A stretch of DNA of 64,000 nt from Candidatus Tumulicola sp. (GCA_035601835.1 DATNNM010000011.1:248001-312000), one strand, 5' to 3'. Shown: positions 49,795 to 59,152, counted from the stretch's first letter. Numbers and translations are program-made. The notes: generated from the letters alone by a model not told the origin.

Positions 49795-50582
49795 CCCGCC
49801 TCCGTACCGGACTTGCAACGCTCGCCGTAGCGCTAGCGCTGTTGTTCGGTGCGGCAGCAGCGGCCGCGCCGGCACCGCCCGCCGCACGGCCTACCACCGA
49901 CCTCGAACTCGGCGCGACCTACGAATCGCTGACGAACGGCTTCCCGGCCTGGACCAGTCAGTATGTGCGAGTCATCCGCAAGGTCGATAACCAGCGGGTC
50001 GACTACGCCGAATTCGACCTGGTCGATCGATTCTCAAAGCACGACACGCAGCTCACGCTCGGCGCCTATTTCCCGCTCGGGACTCGTTGGACCGGCATGG
50101 CGGAGGGGTCGTTCTCTCCGACGTATCGCATCCTGCCTTCCAACTCGGTCGCACTCGGCGCCACCTACGAATCCGGTGCCAAATGGTTCGAGGGCCTGAC
50201 CCTGCGACACACGGGTTATCGTTCGACGAGCGTCAATAGCACCGCATTGAGCGTCGAGCATTACTGGGGGACTTTTCGTTTCGCCTACTTGGTCACCGCC
50301 GCGCACGTCGAGGCCACGGGCACGGACGTCGATCATTCGATCGAGCTCGACCGCTACTACGGAGCGAGGAATAGCTACGTCGGCCTCGGCTTCACCGCCG
50401 GCCGCGAAGTCGAGAACGTGGGACTGCCGGCGCTGCTCGTATCGAACGTCAGCGGCGTGAGCATAGCGGGGAGGCACTGGACGAGCGATCATTGGGGCAT
50501 CGCCTACGGGCTGGAATCTTTCGCGCAAGGAAAAAGCTACACCCGGTCGGGCGGACATCTCGGCCTTGACTATCGACTTTAG
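49791..50582 (+). CDS. YaiO-like outer-membrane beta-barrel protein
   Basis: 263 aa. Signal peptide (LATLAVALALLFGAAAAAAP), then alternating beta strands (LELGATYESLTNGFPAW; TLGAYFPLGTRWTGMAEGSF; SVALGATYESGAKWFEGLTL) and a terminal ...GLDYRL. Pattern matches YaiO-family barrels. Overlaps the previous stop by 4 nt. Probable export pore or surface partner for the polymer. Confidence 0.75.
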   Translation: MTRLRTGLATLAVALALLFGAAAAAAPAPPAARPTTDLELGATYESLTNGFPAWTSQYVRVIRKVDNQRVDYAEFDLVDRFSKHDTQLTLGAYFPLGTRWTGMAEGSFSPTYRILPSNSVALGATYESGAKWFEGLTLRHTGYRSTSVNSTALSVEHYWGTFRFAYLVTAAHVEATGTDVDHSIELDRYYGARNSYVGLGFTAGREVENVGLPALLVSNVSGVSIAGRHWTSDHWGIAYGLESFAQGKSYTRSGGHLGLDYRL

Positions 50583-51648
50583 CGTACTCATCGCGGTTGT
50601 CTACTGGGTCGCCGCCGCCGTGGGCGTCGCATCATTTCTCTTGACCTTCCAGGTCACCGCCATGCGCGTCTTGGGGCGCGCGCGCACGCAGCACCTGGAA
50701 CGGTTCGAAGCGACCTGGAAGGCGATCCTTGACGGTCCGCCACAGCCGATCGATCAGCTCCCGGGCGTGGAGGCCGCCGACCTCACGGTCTTGATGATCC
50801 TATGGAATGAAGCGCAAGAAGCGGCATTGAGCCGTGATGCTGGTCGCGATGCGAAGAGGCGCAGCTATCTCAATGAGATCGCCGGCCACACCGGGCTGGG
50901 GCAAAGCGCGCTGCACCGGCTGCGAGGGCGTGACCTCGCCAGGCGCCTTTCCGCCATCACGCTGTTGGGCCACTTCGGCGAGCGTTCTGCCACGCCGGCG
51001 CTGACCGGCTTCGTCTTGTCGCCGAGCGCGCTGATCTCGTTCGCTTCCGCGCGCGCTTTGCTGCAGATCGATTCCGTCGAGGCGGGGCGTTTCGTCGCCC
51101 TCATGGTCGAGCGCACCGATTGGTCGCCGTTCAAATTGCTTTCGGTCGTGCGCCAAGAAACCGCGTCGCTCGTCGAGCCCCTGGTCGCCGCCGTGCAGGA
51201 GTTCCCGCCCGCGGCATCCTCGCGCCTGATCCCGTACTTGGCCTTTTTCGACGCGGCTAAGGCGATGCCGGCCATCCGCCGCGTGTTAGAAACGGGCGCC
51301 GACGCCGAGCAGATCCGCGAGGCGCTCAAAGTGCTTGGCGCGATCGCAGCGGCCACCGATGCCGGCCTCGCCGGCAAGTTCGCGACGCATCCCGACTGGC
51401 GGGTGCGCGTGCAGGCGGCCAATGCGATCGGCCGCTTGGGCCGGAAGACGCAGGCGCCTATCCTCACGGCCTTGCTTGGAGACACTCACTGGTGGGTGCG
51501 CTACCGCGCCGCGGAGGCTCTTGCCAAGTTGAACGCCGTCAGTTCGCTGCAACGCCTGCTCGAAAAGCATCCCGATCGATTTGCGCGCGACGTTCTCAGA
51601 CAGGTCATCGGAGAGCGCGAGCTCGCTGCGCGAAGCGGGGGCGCCTGA
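50566..51648 (+). CDS. Membrane-anchored HEAT-repeat protein
   Basis: 360 aa. N-terminal helix (LIAVVYWVAAAVGVASFLLTF), then HEAT-like repeats including RRLSAITLLGHFGERSATPA, DWRVRVQAANAIGRLG and WWVRYRAAEALAKLN. Likely a scaffold contacting the synthase. TTG start 50566 overlaps the YaiO-like gene. Ends TGATG into the glycosyltransferase gene. Confidence 0.82.
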   Translation: MTIDFSVLIAVVYWVAAAVGVASFLLTFQVTAMRVLGRARTQHLERFEATWKAILDGPPQPIDQLPGVEAADLTVLMILWNEAQEAALSRDAGRDAKRRSYLNEIAGHTGLGQSALHRLRGRDLARRLSAITLLGHFGERSATPALTGFVLSPSALISFASARALLQIDSVEAGRFVALMVERTDWSPFKLLSVVRQETASLVEPLVAAVQEFPPAASSRLIPYLAFFDAAKAMPAIRRVLETGADAEQIREALKVLGAIAAATDAGLAGKFATHPDWRVRVQAANAIGRLGRKTQAPILTALLGDTHWWVRYRAAEALAKLNAVSSLQRLLEKHPDRFARDVLRQVIGERELAARSGGA

Positions 51649-53129
51649 TGCACGCGGTGCACTTGCCGTTCCATGTGACGATCACCGGTATGCCCCAGGG
51701 ACTGGGCGCGCATCCCGTCGTGATCACGATCGAGCTGCTTCTGGCCGCCTATTTCATCATCGTGAACGGCATCGACTTTTCGCTGATCGCGATCGCGCTC
51801 TGGAACATGCCGCGCTTCCTGCGGGTCGGCGCGGCCGATGCGCTGCGCCGCGTCACGCTCCCGTTCGCGCGGCCCGTCTCGGTGCTGCTGCCCGTGTACA
51901 ATGAGTCCGCGGCAGTGGTGGACGTCGTGCGCTCATTGCTGCGGCTGCGCTATCCCACCATGGAACTGATCGTCATCAACGACGGGTCCACCGACGAGAC
52001 GTTGCAGCTCCTGGAGAAAGCATTCGAGCTCACACCGGTCTTCGAAGCCGGATATCAAGCAGTCCGAACCAAGCCGGTTCGCGGCAGATACCGTTCGACG
52101 AAATACCCCGAGCTTCGCGTGGTCGATAAGGAGAACGGCGGCAAGGGCGATGCTCTGAACGCCGGCCTCAATGAGGCGCGCTACCCGCTCTTGTTGACGG
52201 GCGACGGAGATTCCGTGTACCTGGCCGACGCACTCGAGCAGATGATCCAGCCGTTCTTGGAGGATCCGAGGACGGTCGCATGCGGCGCGGGGTTGAGGAT
52301 TTTGAACGAGGCCGAGCTCGTCGACGGCGTGCCCATCCCTAAAGCTTTACCCCGGAACTTGCTCGTGCGCTTTCAGGTACTCGAGTATCTGCGCAGCGCA
52401 TTGACGTCGCGCTTCGGATGGGCGCCCATCAATGGACTGATGAGCATCTCCGGCGCCTGCGGGCTGTGGACGAAGGATATCGTCGTGGGCGCCGGCGGCT
52501 ACTTAGCCAACACCACATGGGAAGACATGGAGATCACCGTCCGCGTCCACCATTACATGCGGGAACGAGGGCTTCCATATAGGATCGCCTTCGTGCCGGC
52601 CGCCGTGTGTTGGACGACGGTGCCGGATAGTTTGGAGGCATTGCAGGGCCAACGCATCGGATGGCATCGTCACATCACCGAGACGATCATGCACCACCGC
52701 AACCTCATGTTCAGCCGCCGCGGCGGCGTGGCGGGTTGGGTCGCGCTGCCTGCGATCGCGCTGATCGAATGGCTGTCACCCATCTGGATGATCGGCGGGC
52801 TCGCGTTCGTGATCGTCGCGGGATGGCTTGGCATCCTTTCGGTCTATGCGCAAGTGGCGTTGCTCGCGCTGGTCTTCAGCCTGACGATCTTGAAGTCCGC
52901 GAGCGCGTTCCTGCTCGACGAGGTATCCTATCGCACGCGCCGCGTGAGCGAAGTGTGGGCGCTCTTCCTGACCGCGTTTCTGGAGCAGATCGGCTATCGT
53001 CAACTGCTCGCCGTATGGCATTTGATCGGCATGGTGAAATTCTTCGCGGGCCGTCCCATCCGGGGGCGCACCAGCGACATCCCGAGTTGGCGCGACCCGC
53101 CCTATCGGCCGGTGATCTCAAGCTCTTGA
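51648..53129 (+). CDS. Processive family 2 glycosyltransferase
   Basis: 493 aa membrane synthase (PgaC/hyaluronan-type). N-terminal TM helix, then PVSVLLPVYNESAAVVDVVR, VINDGSTDET, NGGKGDALNAG, TGDGDS, TTWEDMEIT and QGQRIGWHRH (QxxRW-like), then several C-terminal helices. All signature residues of a processive synthase are present. Final gene of the coupled operon. Confidence 0.92.
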   Translation: MHAVHLPFHVTITGMPQGLGAHPVVITIELLLAAYFIIVNGIDFSLIAIALWNMPRFLRVGAADALRRVTLPFARPVSVLLPVYNESAAVVDVVRSLLRLRYPTMELIVINDGSTDETLQLLEKAFELTPVFEAGYQAVRTKPVRGRYRSTKYPELRVVDKENGGKGDALNAGLNEARYPLLLTGDGDSVYLADALEQMIQPFLEDPRTVACGAGLRILNEAELVDGVPIPKALPRNLLVRFQVLEYLRSALTSRFGWAPINGLMSISGACGLWTKDIVVGAGGYLANTTWEDMEITVRVHHYMRERGLPYRIAFVPAAVCWTTVPDSLEALQGQRIGWHRHITETIMHHRNLMFSRRGGVAGWVALPAIALIEWLSPIWMIGGLAFVIVAGWLGILSVYAQVALLALVFSLTILKSASAFLLDEVSYRTRRVSEVWALFLTAFLEQIGYRQLLAVWHLIGMVKFFAGRPIRGRTSDIPSWRDPPYRPVISSS

Positions 53130-53160
53130 CATAATACGTAATCGTATAGTACGATATCGT
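53126..53160. promoter_or_regulatory. Promoter with overlapping palindromic operator
   Basis: TTGACA (53126-53131), 18-nt spacer, TACGAT (53150-53155). ATCGTA/TACGAT inverted repeat overlaps the -10, and ACGATATCGT (53151-53160) is a perfect palindrome. Likely bound by the MarR regulator encoded downstream. Confidence 0.65.
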
Positions 53161-53164
53161 CATA

Positions 53165-53593
53165 ATGAACTCGAGAGATCTCGTCAGCGCGCTCGAATCG
53201 CTGCGCTTGCCGAATGAGGCGTTTCGCCATCGCCAGCACCTGCAGGCCACCGTCTACTATCTGCGGACTTTCGGATTTCCGGCAGCGCAAGAGCACATGC
53301 TGCGGGTCATCAACCGATATGCGACCGGTCTCGGCCACCAACAGAAGTTCCACGTCACGCTCACGTGCTGCTGGACGCGGCTCGTGGCCGCAGCTCTCGA
53401 TGCAGAGAAATCGGCGCGGTCCTTCGAGGAGTTCCTCGAATATAACCCGGACCTGCTCGACAAGAAGATGCCGCTCCGCTTCTACAGCCGCGATCTGCTT
53501 TTTCGCGACGATGCGCGCGCGAGATGGGTCGAGCCGGACCTCCAGGTTTTGCCGGTGTGCCCGCCGCACGCGGGAGTACGTCCCTGGGACTAA
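53165..53593 (+). CDS. Conserved hypothetical protein
   Basis: 142 aa, soluble. NEAFRHRQHLQATVYYLRTF and HVTLTCCWTRLVAAALDAEK are recognisable as a common small family with a FRHRxHL motif, function unknown. Shares its 3' end with the start of the MarR gene. Confidence 0.7.
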   Translation: MNSRDLVSALESLRLPNEAFRHRQHLQATVYYLRTFGFPAAQEHMLRVINRYATGLGHQQKFHVTLTCCWTRLVAAALDAEKSARSFEEFLEYNPDLLDKKMPLRFYSRDLLFRDDARARWVEPDLQVLPVCPPHAGVRPWD

Positions 53594-53994
53594 AAGCCAT
53601 TCCCAAGGTGGAGCGCGCCGTCCACGCGGTGGCGCTCTACCTCGCCGACCACAAAGAACTCAAGGTGGACCAAGCCGAGGCGCACCTGCTGGCCCATTTG
53701 CACGGGGCGCGCGCGGCTCGGGTCGGCGATCTCCACGCGGAATTCGGCCACAGGCGTTCGACGCTGACGAGCGTCCTCGATCGCCTGGAGCAGCGGGGGC
53801 TGATCACGCGTGCTGTCGACCGCAGCGACCGCCGCAGCATCACGGTGCGTCTCACGAAAGCCGGCTCGACGTTGGCGTCCAAAGTCTTCGAAGTTCTCAG
53901 CAAGTACGAGGCGAGCGCGCTCAAGGGGTTCAGCGTCAAAGAGATCGCGGCGTTTCAAAAGGTGCTGGAGGCGTTCTCCAGCATCCGGGGCTAA
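53557..53994 (+). CDS. MarR-family transcriptional regulator
   Basis: Winged-helix regulator: RVGDLHAEFGHRRSTLTSVL followed by DRLEQRGLITRAVDRSDRRS. Likely start GTG 53557 (or GTG 53608); an ATG at 53524 is possible. It overlaps the preceding gene and probably represses the 53.1-kb promoter. Its TAA stop lies in a REP-like palindrome (CCGGGGCTAAAGCCCGG). Confidence 0.85.
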   Translation: MPAARGSTSLGLKAIPKVERAVHAVALYLADHKELKVDQAEAHLLAHLHGARAARVGDLHAEFGHRRSTLTSVLDRLEQRGLITRAVDRSDRRSITVRLTKAGSTLASKVFEVLSKYEASALKGFSVKEIAAFQKVLEAFSSIRG

Positions 53995-54035
53995 AGCCCG
54001 GCACTACATTTCCGGGGCTAAAGCCCCGGCACTAC
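53985..54035. repeat. Tandem REP-like palindromes
   Basis: Two copies 27 bp apart: CCGGGGCTAAAGCCCGG (53985-54001) and CCGGGGCTAAAGCCCCGG (54012-54029), each followed by CACTAC (GTAG on the minus strand). The first provides the MarR stop codon. They fill the gap between convergent genes. Confidence 0.85.
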
Positions 54036-54036
54036 A

Positions 54037-54879
54037 TCACGCTCCGCGGACCGCTCTTGCCGTTTGTTCCCAGAGGCGCTTCGCAAGCTCCGCGTCTTCC
54101 GCCAGCGGATTGACCGGCCCGAGCAGGCACTTCCGGTAGTAGCCGCCGGTCTTGCCGGCGACCTCAGGCGACGTCGCAAGATAGACGGGCGTGCGCGCGC
54201 CTTCCGCCGGTGTGATTCCGAAGTGCTTGTAGACCCGCCATCCGAACTCCACGATGCCGCCGACCTCGCCGAAATTGGTGTTCACCAATCCGGGGTGGAG
54301 CGCGTTCACCGTCACAAGCGCGGGATCGACGCGCCTGGCTAGTTCCTTCGTGAACAGCACGTTCGCGAGTTTCGAGCGCTCGTAGGCGCGCGGAGGCCAA
54401 AAACCGCGCTCGGCGTTCAGGTCGTCGAAGTCGATCGTGCCGTGCAGGTGCGAGTCCGAGTTTACGTTGACGATGCGAGCGGGTGCATTCGCGCGCAGGA
54501 CTTCGAGCAACTCCGTGCTGAGCACGAACGGCGCGATGTGATTGACGGCCCACGTGAGTTCGAAGCCGTCCTCGGTGATCGCGCGCCGCCTGCAGATCGC
54601 GCCGGCATTGTTGACCAAAACGCTCAAGCGCGGATGCGCAGCGGCCAGATCGCGCGCCAGCCGGCGGATGTCGGCCAGGCGCGAAAGGTCCGCGGCCAGT
54701 GAGCTGACCTGCGCGCCAGGCTCATTTGCGCGGATGAAGGCTGTCGCTTCATCGGCGCGCCGCTGCGAGCGGCATACGAGGACGACGTGCGCGCCGAGCT
54801 TCACGAGAGCGAGGGCGGTGTGGCTGCCGATCCCGCCGTTGGCACCGGTGACGGCTACGGTTGCGCCCAGCATGCTCAC
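54037..54879 (-). CDS. Short-chain dehydrogenase (retinol dehydrogenase-like)
   Basis: 280 aa. VTGANGGIGSHTALALVKLG, NNAGAICRRR, NVNSDSHLHG and the catalytic AYERSKLAN (Tyr-x3-Lys). Canonical active site. GTG start overlaps the MFS stop (GTGA); ATG 54873 is an alternative. Substrate unknown. Confidence 0.9.
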   Translation of the reverse strand: MSMLGATVAVTGANGGIGSHTALALVKLGAHVVLVCRSQRRADEATAFIRANEPGAQVSSLAADLSRLADIRRLARDLAAAHPRLSVLVNNAGAICRRRAITEDGFELTWAVNHIAPFVLSTELLEVLRANAPARIVNVNSDSHLHGTIDFDDLNAERGFWPPRAYERSKLANVLFTKELARRVDPALVTVNALHPGLVNTNFGEVGGIVEFGWRVYKHFGITPAEGARTPVYLATSPEVAGKTGGYYRKCLLGPVNPLAEDAELAKRLWEQTARAVRGA

Positions 54880-55985
54880 CGTAGGTCGCGATGCCGGACG
54901 TAGAGGACGACATCGTAGACGATCTTGAGGATACCCGCAAGGAAGAACGGCGCGGCGAGGGCGCCGACCTGCACGGCGGCGCCGGCCAAGGTGGGACCCG
55001 GCGTCTGCGCGATACCCCGTGCTCCCGCCGCAAGCGCGGCGGCTCTGTCGCGCGCTTCAGGCGGCGCAAGCGAGGCGATCAGCGCTTGCCGCGCGGGCAC
55101 ATCCATCTGCGCGATGGCGAAGCGCATGACGAGCACGGTGAGCGCCGCCGTCAACGTCGGACATAGCGGCACGGCGATGAGGAGCACGTTGCTGGGCAGA
55201 TGCGTGAACACCATCGTCCGGATGGAACCGAAGCGTTGAGCGAGCCTGCCCGATACTTCGAATGACGCTGCTTGCGCCAACGACATGAAGGCCACCGCGG
55301 GTCCGAGCGTCTGCGCATCGACGCCGAAACGGACGTGCAGCCAGTACACGATGAAGCCTTGCACGACGAGCCCTCCGGCGAACGAATCCAGCGCGAAGAG
55401 CGCAGCGAGTTCGTAGATGCTCCTCGGCAGCGCAGCCCGTTTCGCAGACCGTCCAGGCGCCGGGCTTTCGATGTCATCGAGGAGCAGCGCGGCACCCGCT
55501 GACAAGACGCCGACCACCGCATACCCGATGAAGAGCCAATGTGTCGCGGGCAGCGTCACGCCCACGAGTGCGGCAAAGGAGCCCGCCGCGAAGCCCAAGC
55601 CACCGGCCAAGGCATAGCGTCCGAAAACAATGGCATGATGCTGTTGCGGAATGACTTGGGCCAAAGCCGCCTGCTCCACCGAGCTGAACGCACCGACATC
55701 CGCGCCGGCGATGCCCAACATGCCCGTTGCGCCGGCGAGCACGAGGATCCACGACTGCGTGGCAAACGCCAAATCCAGCCCGCACAAGGCCATCAACGCT
55801 CCGCTGACCGCCAAGGAAAGACGCCGGCCAACCCGGGCGGCAAGCCAAGCCGCGCCGAGGCCAAAAAGGGAAGCGGACAACACGCCCAGCGTGAGCGTCA
55901 GACCGATGAGCCTTGGATCGACGCCCAAGCGCTCCAAATGGATCGCGACGAGCACCGTGGCGACGCCGAACGCCGCCGCGCGCAA
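54876..55985 (-). CDS. Major facilitator superfamily transporter
   Basis: At least 369 aa, about 11-12 helices. The start is uncertain: the listed TTG would cut the first helix, and the frame runs open to the upstream stop (LTRTLTVLFGTRFLRAAAFG), so a CTG near 56026 may be the real start. Drug- or metabolite-efflux type; sits between a ChrB-like gene and an SDR. Confidence 0.85.
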   Translation of the reverse strand: MRAAAFGVATVLVAIHLERLGVDPRLIGLTLTLGVLSASLFGLGAAWLAARVGRRLSLAVSGALMALCGLDLAFATQSWILVLAGATGMLGIAGADVGAFSSVEQAALAQVIPQQHHAIVFGRYALAGGLGFAAGSFAALVGVTLPATHWLFIGYAVVGVLSAGAALLLDDIESPAPGRSAKRAALPRSIYELAALFALDSFAGGLVVQGFIVYWLHVRFGVDAQTLGPAVAFMSLAQAASFEVSGRLAQRFGSIRTMVFTHLPSNVLLIAVPLCPTLTAALTVLVMRFAIAQMDVPARQALIASLAPPEARDRAAALAAGARGIAQTPGPTLAGAAVQVGALAAPFFLAGILKIVYDVVLYVRHRDLR

Positions 55986-56030
55986 GAACCGGGTGCCGAA
56001 GAGAACCGTCAGCGTGCGCGTCAGTAGGTC

Positions 56031-56459
56031 TTACCCGCCGGCAACGCCGCGGCAGTACTCATACAGCGCATCGTAGACGAACGACTGATGCTCTAAGTTC
56101 TTGTGATCGTCCGGGAAGAGTTTGGAAAAGCCTGATGCGATCGCTCTGAGTCCCGCGGACTGCTCGGTCAAGCCGATGTCGCTCGTATCGGCCCCGCGCA
56201 CGACCTTGGCAAGTTCGCGCAGCGCCGGATCGTCGAGACCGTGCTTGTCGAGAATCGCGTCGAAGGAGCAAAGCGGTCCATGATGCCCGAGCTCGACGTC
56301 AGGCACATCAAAGGCCAAAGCCCCCTCGCGCTTCGCGACTTCCATCACCTTGTCGGCAGGGACGTACAAGAATTCGGCCTGCTTATCGATGAATCGGCGT
56401 ATGAGCCACGGGCAGGCGATGCGGTCGACCTTGGCGTGCTCTCGTGTCACCCATTTCAT
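56031..56459 (-). CDS. Chromate-resistance ChrB C-terminal-like protein
   Basis: 142 aa from ATG 56459. MKWVTREHAKVDRIACPWLI and RRFIDKQAEFLYVP, then HHGPLCSFDAILDKHGLDDP match the ChrB C-terminal domain, which occurs alone in many bacteria. Only this domain is present, not the N-terminal regulatory part. Next to an MFS gene, suggesting efflux or stress response. Confidence 0.85.
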   Translation of the reverse strand: MKWVTREHAKVDRIACPWLIRRFIDKQAEFLYVPADKVMEVAKREGALAFDVPDVELGHHGPLCSFDAILDKHGLDDPALRELAKVVRGADTSDIGLTEQSAGLRAIASGFSKLFPDDHKNLEHQSFVYDALYEYCRGVAGG

Positions 56460-56577
56460 AACAGCAATTTCTCCATCACCAGCATGCGTGAAGCATACCA
56501 TTTCGAAGTTGTCAAGTCCCGTCCGGAAAGAAAATCATCCAGGGGAGCGAGCGGTCCGCGTCGATAGTAGGTGAGCG

Positions 56578-57993
56578 ATGCAACGAAACGCAGGTCCTGC
56601 CGGCGCGAGGCGCGGCATCTTCGATGAATCGCGGCCGCTATGGCGGGTGATGCTGATCTTCGTGCTGCCGTTCATGCTCGGCAACTTATTGCAGTCGGCG
56701 TCGGGCACGCTCACGAGCATCTTCATCGGCCGGCTCATCGGCGTCAACGGCCTTGCCGCCATCTCGGCCTTTTTCCCCATATTCTTCTTCCTGATCTCAT
56801 TCCTCATCGGGTTGAGCAGCGGCGCGAGCGTGCTGATCGGCCAGGCGTACGGCGCGCGCGACGAGCATCGCCTCAAGCAGGTATCCGGCACGACGATCTC
56901 GTTCATGCTGTTGTTGGGCATCGCGCTTGCGATTTTCGGCGCGCTCTTCACGGACAGGACCCTCGTCGCGCTCGGCACGCCTGCCAATATCCTTCCGGAC
57001 TCGATCGCCTACGCGCGCTTCGTGTTCTTCTCGCTGCCCGTCGCATTCGTGTTCTTGATGTACACGTCGATCTTGCGCGGCATCGGCGACGCGGCGACGC
57101 CGTTCTGGTTTCTGGTGCTCTTCACGGTCGTCGGGCTGATCACGACCCCGGCGTTCATCTTGGGTTGGCTGGGCCTGCCGCACCTTGGCGTCTCGAGCGC
57201 CGCGGCGGGGCTGCTGTGCTCGAGCGTCGTGTCGCTGGTCGTGCTGATCATCTACCTGCGCGCCGTGAAGCATCCCCTTGCGCTCGATGCGGAGACCCTC
57301 CACAACTTTCGCATCCGGTGGCCGGTGCTCTCGGCTGTCGTGCGCATCGGCGTACCCACAGGTCTCCAAGTCGTCATGGTCTCGCTGGCGGAGATCGCCG
57401 TCATCTCCTTCGTGAACCACTTCGGTTCGAAGGCGACCGCGGCGTACGGCGCCGTCAACCAGATCGTGAGCTACGTGCAGTTCCCTGCGGTGAGCGTCTC
57501 GATCACCGCCTCGATCTTCGGCGCACAGGCGATCGGCGCGGGGCGCCCCGATCTGCTGAGCCGCGTCATCCACGCCGGCATCGGCCTCAACTACGCGATC
57601 GGCGCGGTGCTCATCAGCCTGTGCTACCTCTTCTCGCGCGAGCTGGTCTCGCTGTTCATCACGGATCCGAGCACGATCGACATCGCCCACTCGCTGTTGA
57701 TGATCACCCTGTGGAGCTACCTGATATTCGGCAACTCAGCCGTCCTTTCGGGCATCATGCGCGCGAGCGGCACGGTGATCGTCCCCACCATCAACGGCAT
57801 CCTGGCGATTTGGGCGGTCGAGGTTCCGGTCGCCTACGTGCTGATGCAGCACCTCGGGCTCAACGGGATATGGATAGGCTATCCAGCCGGCTTTATCGTC
57901 GCGCTCTCGCTGCAGTCGGCGTACTACTTCCTGGTTTGGAAGCGTCGCGAGCACAAGCCGCTCATACCCCAGGCCGCCCCCCTCGTGGAATAA
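56578..57993 (+). CDS. MATE-family efflux transporter
   Basis: 471 aa with 12 predicted helices. PLWRVMLIFVLPFMLGNLLQ at the N-terminus, SGASVLIGQAYGARDEHRLK and the symmetric GAQAIGAGRPDLL mark the MATE family. Cation-driven multidrug exporter. Followed by a strong hairpin. Confidence 0.92.
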   Translation: MQRNAGPAGARRGIFDESRPLWRVMLIFVLPFMLGNLLQSASGTLTSIFIGRLIGVNGLAAISAFFPIFFFLISFLIGLSSGASVLIGQAYGARDEHRLKQVSGTTISFMLLLGIALAIFGALFTDRTLVALGTPANILPDSIAYARFVFFSLPVAFVFLMYTSILRGIGDAATPFWFLVLFTVVGLITTPAFILGWLGLPHLGVSSAAAGLLCSSVVSLVVLIIYLRAVKHPLALDAETLHNFRIRWPVLSAVVRIGVPTGLQVVMVSLAEIAVISFVNHFGSKATAAYGAVNQIVSYVQFPAVSVSITASIFGAQAIGAGRPDLLSRVIHAGIGLNYAIGAVLISLCYLFSRELVSLFITDPSTIDIAHSLLMITLWSYLIFGNSAVLSGIMRASGTVIVPTINGILAIWAVEVPVAYVLMQHLGLNGIWIGYPAGFIVALSLQSAYYFLVWKRREHKPLIPQAAPLVE

Positions 57994-57998
57994 CAAAA

Positions 57999-58022
57999 CT
58001 GCGCGGGAGTGATCCCGCGCAG
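57999..58022 (+). terminator. Perfect 10-bp hairpin after the MATE gene
   Basis: CTGCGCGGGA / TCCCGCGCAG with a GTGA loop, between convergent genes. No long T run, but its position suggests a terminator. Confidence 0.6.
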
Positions 58023-58048
58023 CGCGTTCGTTCGTCGAAGGTCAGGCG

Positions 58049-58522
58049 CTAGTTGTCGCCGCCGTGATTTTCGTTCCCACCGCGGTTCTCGTTGCCCTCA
58101 CCTTTGTTCTTGTGATGCTTCCAATAGCCGTACGCGTGGCCGCGCGGCGCGTAGGCGGTCACGTTCGGTCCGCAACGCTGGGCGTCGTTGTCGTCATCCC
58201 AGTCGCAGATCTGCTGGCCGTTGTTGCTCGGATACATGACCCCGCCGTTCGGGTACACGATGCGACCGTCAGCGTAGATCACGCCGCCATCGCGGGTGTA
58301 ACCGACAACCGTGTTCGCAGCGGCTTTCTTGTGCTGGTAGTTGTTGTACAGGATTATGCCCACCGTCGCTGCAGCTGCGCCCAAAAGGATGTTGCGCGTC
58401 GAGCGCTGGCCAGCGGTCTCGGCCAACGCGGGGATTGCGATGGACGCGAGCAGCGCCACCGCGACGAACGATGCGACGAGCGTCCGCCAGGTATGCGCCA
58501 TTGAATTCAAGACATGTGTCAT
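58049..58522 (-). CDS. Secreted protein with N-terminal helix and His/Asn/Gly-rich tail
   Basis: 157 aa (or 150 from the second Met). Signal peptide WRTLVASFVAVALLASIAIP, likely cleaved after ALA. Then a hydrophobic segment STRNILLGAAAATVGIILYN, a YTRDGGVIYADGR repeat-like part, and a tail rich in His, Asn and Gly. Looks exported; function unknown. Confidence 0.65.
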   Translation of the reverse strand: MTHVLNSMAHTWRTLVASFVAVALLASIAIPALAETAGQRSTRNILLGAAAATVGIILYNNYQHKKAAANTVVGYTRDGGVIYADGRIVYPNGGVMYPSNNGQQICDWDDDNDAQRCGPNVTAYAPRGHAYGYWKHHKNKGEGNENRGGNENHGGDN

Positions 58523-58597
58523 TAGATGTACTCCCTCCGTATCTCTAACGTACCCATCCAGACGGGTGTTTCTTCCAGGCGGCCGCTCGGTTGCCTG

Positions 58598-59152
58598 CTA
58601 GAGGCCAAGCTCGTCTGAGCGCTCCGAAAGCGCCGCGATCAGGAACTCGATGTGCTCGTCTAACGGAACGCCCCACTCCTCGGCCGCTTGAAAGATCTCG
58701 TCGCGATTCACGTTCGCGGCGAAGCTTTTCTCTTTCAACTTTTTCTTGACCGATTGGAGTGTGACTTCGCGCACGGTTTTCCCGGGCCTGACGAAGGCGA
58801 CCGCCGTGATGAAACCGGTGAGTTCGTCACACGCGAAAAGGGCCTTCGCCATCGGCGTGTCGCGCGGCACGCCCAGATAGGGCGCGTGTCCGCGGATCGC
58901 TTTCACGATGTCCGGAGGCCAGGCGGCTTCTTCCAGCATCCGGCACCCCAGTTCGGGATGTTGCTCTTTGGTGGGGTGGATCTCCCAGTCGAAGTCGTGC
59001 AGCAAGCCGGTGACGCCGAAGCGGTCCTCGTCCTCGCCGAGTTTGCGCGCGCAGGCGCGCATCGCGACCTCCACGGCAAGCGAATGCCGCCGCAGCGCGG
59101 GGTTCTGCACATGCCGGCACAGCAGCTCCCACGCGGCTTGTCGATCGTTCAT
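58598..59152 (-). CDS. HD-domain phosphohydrolase
   Basis: 184 aa. LRRHSLAVEVAMRACARKLG, GLLHDFDWEIHPTKEQHPEL, AIRGHAPYLG and FACDELTGFI give the HD metal site. Likely cytosolic; substrate unknown. ATG overlaps the GNAT stop (ATGA). Confidence 0.88.
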   Translation of the reverse strand: MNDRQAAWELLCRHVQNPALRRHSLAVEVAMRACARKLGEDEDRFGVTGLLHDFDWEIHPTKEQHPELGCRMLEEAAWPPDIVKAIRGHAPYLGVPRDTPMAKALFACDELTGFITAVAFVRPGKTVREVTLQSVKKKLKEKSFAANVNRDEIFQAAEEWGVPLDEHIEFLIAALSERSDELGL

